The notes beneath the pieces were generated by a model, which had not been told where the DNA came from, searched no databases, and saw only the letters and a program-made list of their open reading frames with translations. A DNA stretch of 64,000 nt from Quercus robur (lineage: Eukaryota; Streptophyta; Magnoliopsida; Fagales; Fagaceae), in the NCBI RefSeq assembly GCF_932294415.1, contig NC_065543.1, positions 21,652,508 through 21,716,507 of the forward strand, given 5' to 3'. Position numbers and translations under genes: made by a program. The first letter of the stretch is position 1. Each line of letters starts with the position of its first letter. Below, in pieces: positions 54,501 to 63,500 of this stretch.

Positions 54501-57500
54501 TGATATTTTGATAAATGAAAAAAATGGACGTTTGGTTTCTTTTGGTCTAGTGCTAACTCCAGGTTCACCCTAGGTGTTGACTTCTAGTGGTTTCCTCGCT
54601 TGGTGTTGACTCCAAGCAAGGCTTAGGTGCTGACTCCTAGGTCATATCCCTCTATTTATTTATTTTTGTTTAGTTTTGTTCTGGTTGTCTTGTGTCATAT
54701 TTGGTATTAGAGCAAACATCGATCTGTCTGAAGCATCCCGTAGTCAATCCGGAACTAGAAAAATCACAAAAAAAAAAAAAAAAACCCATCACTGCCGTGT
54801 TTTCCACCACTAGAAAGTTATCTTTGTCATTTCCCTATTTAGTACCAAAAAGCTGTCCTATAGTTGTGCTATCCATCAGAAGACCAGATATTCAAGCCAA
54901 CCAAAGACTCCAATCCAAAAACCCACAATCAAGTCTCCAAATCCCTTGCGACCACAAACATAGAGAGGAGAAATAAGAGTGCTGCAATTGTGCCACACTA
55001 CCATCAACAAGCAACCACGTTCAGATTTGGTTGAATCCTTTCACGACAGTTGCTGTGCATGCCACCACCACCACCTCTGTGAGCCGCCGCTTTGACTGGT
55101 CCTCACCGTCACCTCTGTTCCGCGCCGCCACGATTTTAGTTTTGCCCAGTGTCACGCCACTGCAATCTCATCAGCCTCCATCGATCCGATCTCATGAGGT
55201 AACCCACTAGCCTTGTCTAAACCCATTCTCATTTAAAAAAAAAAAAACCATCAAGCTGGCCCGACCCACTTTTATAACCTAGACCATTTCCTAATTCGAC
55301 CCATTTGTTAATCAAGTTCCCCTCTCTTGCTTTCAACACATCCAATTAGGAAGCCTTTTTTGATTTTAGTATTCCCTGACCCAGTTCAATTAAAACGAAC
55401 CAACCAAAGTCATTTTTAAACCCAAGCCTTTAAGTGAGTGCCCACTACTAGCCCAAAAAAAAAAAAATCAAAACCAATTAACTAAACAGCCCAGTCCTAT
55501 ACCCATCCATTGCAAAACCCACCCTGGCTCAATTTAAAAAACATATAAGCAGTCATATTAACCCATTAAACCCAAAAGCCATCCTGTGCACATCAAGTGT
55601 TCTTCAACTTCGAAATTTTCCATATCGATGTTTTGTGACTCCAAGTTTGAGCTGAAAATGATTGCCATTGATAGAGAATTTGAGAAGGAGATTAAGGAGG
55701 CTGGGAATACACTCCTTAACCCTCCTTCCTCCATTGATGATCTCCTCACTCTTCTTGATAAAGTTGAAAATTTGTTTATGTGGAGAAAGAACCATCCAAA
55801 TCAATGTGAGATGCACTTTTACCCTCAGTGAAGGCACTAATCACTAATAAACTTTTGTGACATGTTGAAATGGATGTGAAGGTTTTAGTTTTATCTTGCA
55901 TTATTGAGATTACAAGGATAATAGCACCAGATGCCCCATATAAGGATGAGCAAATGAAAGAAATATTTCAATTGATTTTGACAGCATTTGAAAATATGTC
56001 TCATGTGTCTACTTGCTCTTGTAAGAAGGTGGTTTCAATTCTTGATAACATTGCAAAGGTTAAGTTATGCTTGGTGATGCTGGATCTTGAGTGATGCATT
56101 GGTTGTTGAGATGTTTCAAAGTTTCTTGAAGATAATTAGGTCCAACCATCCACTTGTTGGACTTTCAGCCATAGAAACAATTATGAATCTGGTCATAGAT
56201 GAAAGTGAAGACATTTCCTTGGATCTTCTCAGTTCACTTTTTGCTAGTGTAAAAAAGGAAAATCAGAATGTTTCACCTATTTCGTGGAAACTGGGAGAGC
56301 AAATAATCACTAGGATTAATGCCCAACTAGAAAAGATAATGGCATCCACCCAAAAACTACCCAGCAAGCTGGAGGGTGCACATGATGTGAAAATTGAAGT
56401 AGTTGAATGTGCTTCTAATCAACCCTCCATAGTGCTTAAAGATCTACATCTTGGTGAAGTCGAAGAGGTTAAAACTACATTGTTTCCTATGGTTCATAAG
56501 GTTCAAGATGAGATTAAATTGATTCCACACATTGATTTTGTTATTCCAAATGAGTTTGATGTGGTGGAATTCAAGGTTTTTTTTTTCTCCGTGCTCCCTA
56601 AGGTGATTCCAGACTTGAAGCAAGTGTTACTTGTCAACATTCTACTCCTTCAATGCTTTAAAACTCGAGGTTGAGTTTTCTCCAACCAGAGGAGAATGAT
56701 GTAGGAGACGCAAGAAGATTATTATTTAATATTATTTATGTTTGGAAGTCAATTGTATTTTTATGTTTTAGGTCTTAGTAGTTTATTAGGCTATTAGTAT
56801 TTTAATTTGGAAGTAAGGTTATTTTTGTAATAAGACAATTAGGGTTTCCTAGCCAATTAGAATTAGGGTTTAACAATCCTTTATAAGCAACTTATTATAC
56901 TCCTTGAGGAGATAGCTGATATTTTGATAAATGAAAAAAATGGATGTTTGGTTTGGTGCTGACTCTAGGTTCACCCTAGGTGCTAACTTCTAGTGGTTTC
57001 CCCGTTTGATGTTGACTTCAAGCAAGGTCTAGGTGCTGACTCCGAGGTCATATCCCTTTATTTTTCTGTTGTTTAGTTTTGTTCTGGTTGTCTTGCGTCA
57101 AGTGTAGACCAGAAGTTTAAGTTGTAAATAAGTTTATATTTGGGTCTGGGGTTTCTCATATCTCCAAGCTTGCAGTGCACTAGGATAATCTTTTTCTTCT
57201 TGTATAAGTGACACTTGTGAAAAATGATTTGCATGGACTATCTTAGAAGGCTTAAAACTTATTTGTTTCTTTGAATACACTAAGCTTGGATGAATTTTCT
57301 TAATTATAAATGTATTCTTGGGTAGTGGTAAATATTATTATTGCATTTTTTATAAGTATATTATTTTTGCATGGCGAATGCAGTTTTTAATTATGGTGGT
57401 ATGAACTGTGGATTGTGGAAAGGGCGTGGTGTGAAAGAAGTGTAATCCATATCCAATGGTGGACACTGACAAATCTTATAGTCTTTCTATTTTTAAGTTT

Positions 57501-60500
57501 TCAATGGAATTTTCATGAAGCAGAGGTCATTAGTTTGAATCTCCAATTCCACCTCTACTTAGGGCTAAAAACTCACTTATAAAAAAGTTAAGTGGTATAT
57601 AATATTTGCTGTATATATGTGGCTGATTACTTCTTTGGAAGATTTAAATGTAAACTAGATGAAGAGATGTAATATAATGAAGAGCATAATCCAAAAATGG
57701 TAGTCAAAATTCTCAATACTTTTTTTAAGGTTCTTCATCTGGGGGTTTATATGTGCACTCTTGTTACAGTTATTTGAGACCTCCCAGTCAAAAATGGGTC
57801 TTTCCATATTGGAAATCATTTGTCTCAAAAGCATTAACCAGGATTGAAACTTACTCAGAAAGTGACTAGTCACTTCTCACACATACTACTCAGGGAGATC
57901 CATGAAGCCTAAAATGGCCAGCAAAGAAAGAAGTCAGGCAGCTCTTAGATCCTCAATACAATTTAATGAGGCAAGAAGGGTCAGAAGATGGTCTACTGTT
58001 TAGAAACTTTTCACATTGATTAGTAATTGTCTGCTCTATTATTCAAATGATTTCTAGAACTCTCTAGAGTTATATTGTGCTCTGTTAGGTAAAAAGAGAA
58101 GCAATAAGGCATGGAAGCATCACCAAACAGTAGAAATCTTACCTTTGCATAATTGCAATTTGTTCATTTGTTGGGATAAGTTTTGGTTCAAGGAGAGAGG
58201 GAAGGGGAAATTCAAACTAGTGACCTCTGTGATATGAAGTGTGGTCCCAAGTTGATTGTGCTACTCCTTGGGATGCAATTTGTTCAATTCAAAATACAAA
58301 ATTATTGGATATGAATTTTCCTGATTATTAGGAAAATTATTGGATATGAATTTTACTGATTATTGTCATGCTTTCATTCTTCAGAATGCATTGCGGCAAC
58401 AGAGATTTGTACGAGAAGTTACGATACAGTACAACCTCTGCAATGAGCCCTGGTATACTCTCTCTCTCTCTTTGAGCATGACACTAAGTTAATACTTTGA
58501 GATGCATTTATATCCAGTTGAAAGTATCTATTCTAAAATTTAGTTTGTGTGCTTGTGCTTTTGTGTGTTTGTGTGTGTGACATATTTGGAGTAGTAGCCT
58601 TTTTTTTTGGTAGGGAATCTATTTCCATAAAAGAAAATGTGGGTGACTGTCTGGTCAAAGTATATTTATGTGACCATCTTCATATGTTTATAAACCATAT
58701 CCCACCCTCCATATTGATACTTATTTATTAATGAATTCTTTGGGTCTTTTGTGAACTCTGTTTCCTTTATTCAGTCTGGAAAGAGGCTTCATAGTAGGCT
58801 GGCACATTTCAAAATGATAATTGTGGATCTTCAATCAAGCTGTTATTGTTTTGATCTGAGCGGAATTAGAACATATAATTTTTAAGCTATAAATAAAAAT
58901 TTTAACTTTTCTCAATGGGTGCTTGTTGACATTCATATATTGTGCATTGCTTTATATACATTGTTGGTGATTATGGTTTATCTGCTTTGAGGTAACTAAC
59001 TGTAGCTTATTTGCTATGATTTTTTGTTAATGCAATCATCTTTTAATTGGTCACAAATAGCAATGTCTAATAACGGAGGATCAAAGCTCAAGACTTGAAC
59101 TTAATTTCTGTTTTGCACTCATAACAACTGCTTGTAGATGCAGGACTTCATTTAGTAGCTTCTATTGTTCTTGCTGCAGCTTCTTTTGTTGTTTGTTTTG
59201 TAAGCCTTTAATGCTCAACTCACAGTCTATATATTGTGAATTTCTTCAGGATTAAGTACAGTATAAGCATTGTTGCTGACAAGGGTCTGAAAAAACCCCT
59301 TTATACATCTGCAAGATTGAAGAAGGGAGAAGTTTTGTATTTAGAAACACATTCATGCAGGTATTCTTTTTATTAAGTTCTTATGCAGCTTGATTATCAA
59401 TATATTGGATTTCATGTTTTCAGAGACCTCATGGTTTATGGCTATTATATTATGGTATATACCTTCCCCCCCGGGGGGGGGGGGGGGGTGGATGACTTTA
59501 ATGGATAAGGAACCTGAGTTCATGAAGGTATTTTCTTTTTTTTTGGGGCCAATTTCTAGCTTGGTTTCTCCCATCTGATCCTCTTTCTCAAGTTTAAAAT
59601 GCAAATTCGCATTTGTTCTCGTTGCTTTATAAAATTGGCTGGAAGATAGCTTTCAAAATTCTATATTTGCCTGATGTCAAAATTCAAATGGTAGAAAAGG
59701 GTTATTAATTCTGTTGATTGCCTAGATACTCTTTATGGTATTGTAGACACATAATTTCTGGAATTTTAAGGTACTGGAGGTTGAAGTCCATGTGGTGACT
59801 TCTAGGTTTCTCTCTTATGTTTTTTTATTTTATATTTGAATATTATCTGAAGGTACGAGCTCTGTTTCACTGGAGAGAAAATAGTCAAAGCTATACCGGC
59901 ATCTCAGATGCATGACGTGGAGACAGAGAAGTCCCAGAATCATCACCCGCATCCCGCAAATGGTGAAAAAAATGATTGTGATAACATGGTCATTGATGTA
60001 TTTCGATGGTCTCGCTGTAAGAAGCCCCTTCCTCAGAAAGTCATGCGGTCCGTTGGGATCCCACTTCCGCTTGAACATGTGGAGGTAACCCTCATCTCCA
60101 ATTTTCTTTTTTGATTTCCCTCTCTCTCTCTCTCTTATATATACACCTGATATAACTCTAATAAGTAATATTACACCGCTTAATAACTTTTTATTGGATT
60201 AAATATTTAAAAAATCCCATTGTTGGATTACATGTTCTCTATATTCTTAACATGCATGGCAAATTTTGTGTTCAACGGTGGATTTGTTAAGATTCACATC
60301 CAATAAAAAAATATTGAGTGATGACACATAGCTTAAAGCTTCACCAGGTGTATCTTGAATTTATGTATATATACACATACAATTTAGTGTCTGTTTGATG
60401 GGAAGAAAAATGGAAGGATAAAAAAGTGGAAGGATGGAGAAGATATCAAATTTCCTTCTTGTATGTTTGGTAGAAGAGGGAAAAAGTGAGAGGTTAGAAA

Positions 60501-63500
60501 ATAGATATGATGCTCATTTTTTGGTTCCAAAGAAAAATTTTGAGGAAAGAAATGACAACTTATTATTTTACCCTTACTATATAATAAATGAAATATACAG
60601 TCCAAAATATGTTTTGGTCCCTCTTAGTTTGGGTTTGCTGTCATTTTGGTCCCTTATGCTCTTCAAATGTCAATTTACCCTATCAACTTCGAGAGCACAC
60701 CTAATGTGCCCATTCCATCCATATTTGTTAAAAGTTTTCCATTAACTTCACTTTATCATTACCCATTCTTAAAACATGTTTACCCAGCATGAAATTGGAA
60801 CCCGAACTCTTAACTTATTCCAGGTTAAGAGTTTTTTGACCCTTACAAACCACCATATAAACCACTAAGGAGAAAAGTGCAAAAACATAGCCAAGCTTCA
60901 TTCAAATCCTCTTCTTGACTTGAAACTCATACCCAAACCATCAAACCCAGCTAAAGATTACAATTATTATTAAAAAAAAAAAAAAACTTCTATATTCAAA
61001 ACTTACAGTTTCCTATCCTTATCAGTTCCCTTAGCAATCAAATGAACAGAAATGAAACAAATGAGATATGTGTTTATTACTTTGTATTTTCTTCCATTTT
61101 TGAGCAATCAATGTAAGAATCTAATCTCTCTTTCCAAAAATTGCTCTTAATTTGAGCAATTTTGTTTTTCATAGAAATGGTTTCAGATTCCTTCTAAAAA
61201 GCTGCTCAAATCTCTCGGAAATGTAATCTGTACATCTGCTATACACAAATTGAACACAAACAAATGTTTTATTATCTTGGATTATAAAATCACACAAAAA
61301 AGAGAAGAAATCAAACTCTTTTAAATTTGAAATCTCTAAGATTGAAAATTCAACACCTCTCTCTAATTCTTGCTTTCAAGTGAAAATTAACCCAATCTTC
61401 TTCGCAATCAGCTACAGAAACCACGTTCTGAACTCTGAAACAAAAATTTACTCCAAAAATAAGTTATCATTTGAAGAGTAATATTAAAAGTCAGGTATAG
61501 AATTGAACTTGTACTTAATTACAAACCTCTCTCTCTCTCTCTCTCTCTCTTTATGGGGTTCAGAATCCAGATCCTCAGCCTTTTTGATACTGGTGGGTAA
61601 AAATAAAATTAGTGAAGTCAACGGAAAACTTTAACAGATGGGTGGAAGGGGCATATTGAGTTTGCTCTCAAAGTTGAGGGTGTACTGTAAATTGACAATT
61701 TTAGAGCACAAGGGGCCAAAATGACAGCAACCCCAAACTGAGGACAAAACATATTTTTACTATATGTATATCACAATGCTTGAATTCTTGTTTGAGCTTA
61801 TTTTTAGATGGTCAATGGGCTCTAGCTCAGATGACAGTTCCTCTCCGCTTGATAATGAAATGGAGAGTAAGGTTGTGGGCTCAAGTCCCATGGGGTGCGT
61901 AACTTATGTGATGGCTGTCTTCAAGCATTTTCACAGGTATTCAGTTTTTGAAAGGTCTCTTAATGCTTCTTTCCTCACACTTATTCCTAAGAAATCTGAT
62001 GCTGTCAATATTAAGGATTTTCGGCCTATTAGTTTGGTTGGCAGTGTTTACAAGTTGCTGTCTAAGGTGTTGGCGAATAGGCTGAGGGTGGTTTTAGACA
62101 GTTTGATCTCGGAGACCCAAAATTCCTTCGTTGGTGGAAGACAAATTTTGGACTAAAAGTGTTAATTGCGAATGAGCGCCTGGACAGTAGATTGAAGTGT
62201 AATTCCCCGGGTGTAGTTTGTAAGCTGGATATAGAAAAAGCTTATGATCATGTTAATTGGGATGCCTTGCTTTATTTGTTGAATAGGATGGGCTTTGGGT
62301 TGAAGTGGAGGAAGTGGATTAAGGCTTGCATTTCTATTGTTCGCTTCTCAGTTCTTGTGAATGGTTCTCTGATAGGCTTTTTGGGAAGCTCTCGTGGGTT
62401 GAGACAAGGAGATCCTCTGTCCCCTCTTCTTTTCCTCTTGGTTATGGAAGTTTTATCTCGGATCCTTAAGAAAACCGAGGATAGTGGTCTGCTTCGTGGT
62501 TTTCATGTGGGACCTGTGAACTCTATCGGGGTTCGCATATCTCATCTGCTTTTTGCAGACGATATTATTTTGTTCTGCGATGCTTCTAGAGATCAGTTGT
62601 TGGCTATTAGACTGGCTATGTCTTGCTTCCAAGCCTTTACTGGATTAAAGGTCAATGTGGGGAAGAGTGAGATTGTCCCGGTGGGGGAGGTTGGTAATAT
62701 TGATGCTTTGGCTAATATTCTTAGTTGTAGGGTGGGTAGCTTGCCCATGAAATATTTGGGCATGCCTTTAGGCACCTCGTACAAGACTGCATCCATTTGG
62801 AACCCTATTTTGGAGAAGAAGCTGGCTGGTTGGAAGCGTCTATATTTGTCTAAGGGTGGTAGGCTTACTCTCTTGAAGAGTACCCTCTCCAATCTTCCCA
62901 CATACTATCTATCCTTATTTACCATCCCTGTAGCTGTGGCTAACAGATTGGAGCGTATTCAGAGGAAATTCTTGTGGGGGTTTTCGGAGGAGTGTTTTAA
63001 ACATTCTTTGGTACTAGTCTTTGACCGAGGGTTATTGCCACCAAATATGGTGAGGGTCAAGGGGGGTGGACTACTAAAGCTTGGAGAAGGGCACACGGGT
63101 GTGGCCTTTGGTGTAGTATTAATGTCGGTTGGGAGAGGTTCTCCAAACACTTAGCTTTTGTGGTGAGTGATGGTTCTCGTATTTGTTTTTGGCATGATAG
63201 GTGGGTGGGGGATTTCTCTCTTAAATTGCTCTATTCTCAGTTATATGCGTGTTCTTGTGACAAGGAAGCCTGTATTTCTGACTTGTTGGTTCATTAGGAG
63301 GATGGGAGTGGTAGATGTTGGAATGTGAGATTTTTTAGGAATTTTCATGAGAGGGAATTTGAGGCTGCCTTCTCTTTCCTAGAACTCATTCAATCTTGGA
63401 TCCCAAGAGGTATTGGATGGGATAGACCCCATTGGTGCCTCAATAGGAATGGTTAGTTTGATACTCGGTCCTTCTATCATAAGATCAAGGGTTCAGCTCC

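Noticed and set aside
55586..56674. Intact PDS5 gene
   Set aside because: Only the N-terminal HEAT region is present. It has frame breaks and lies inside LTR borders.
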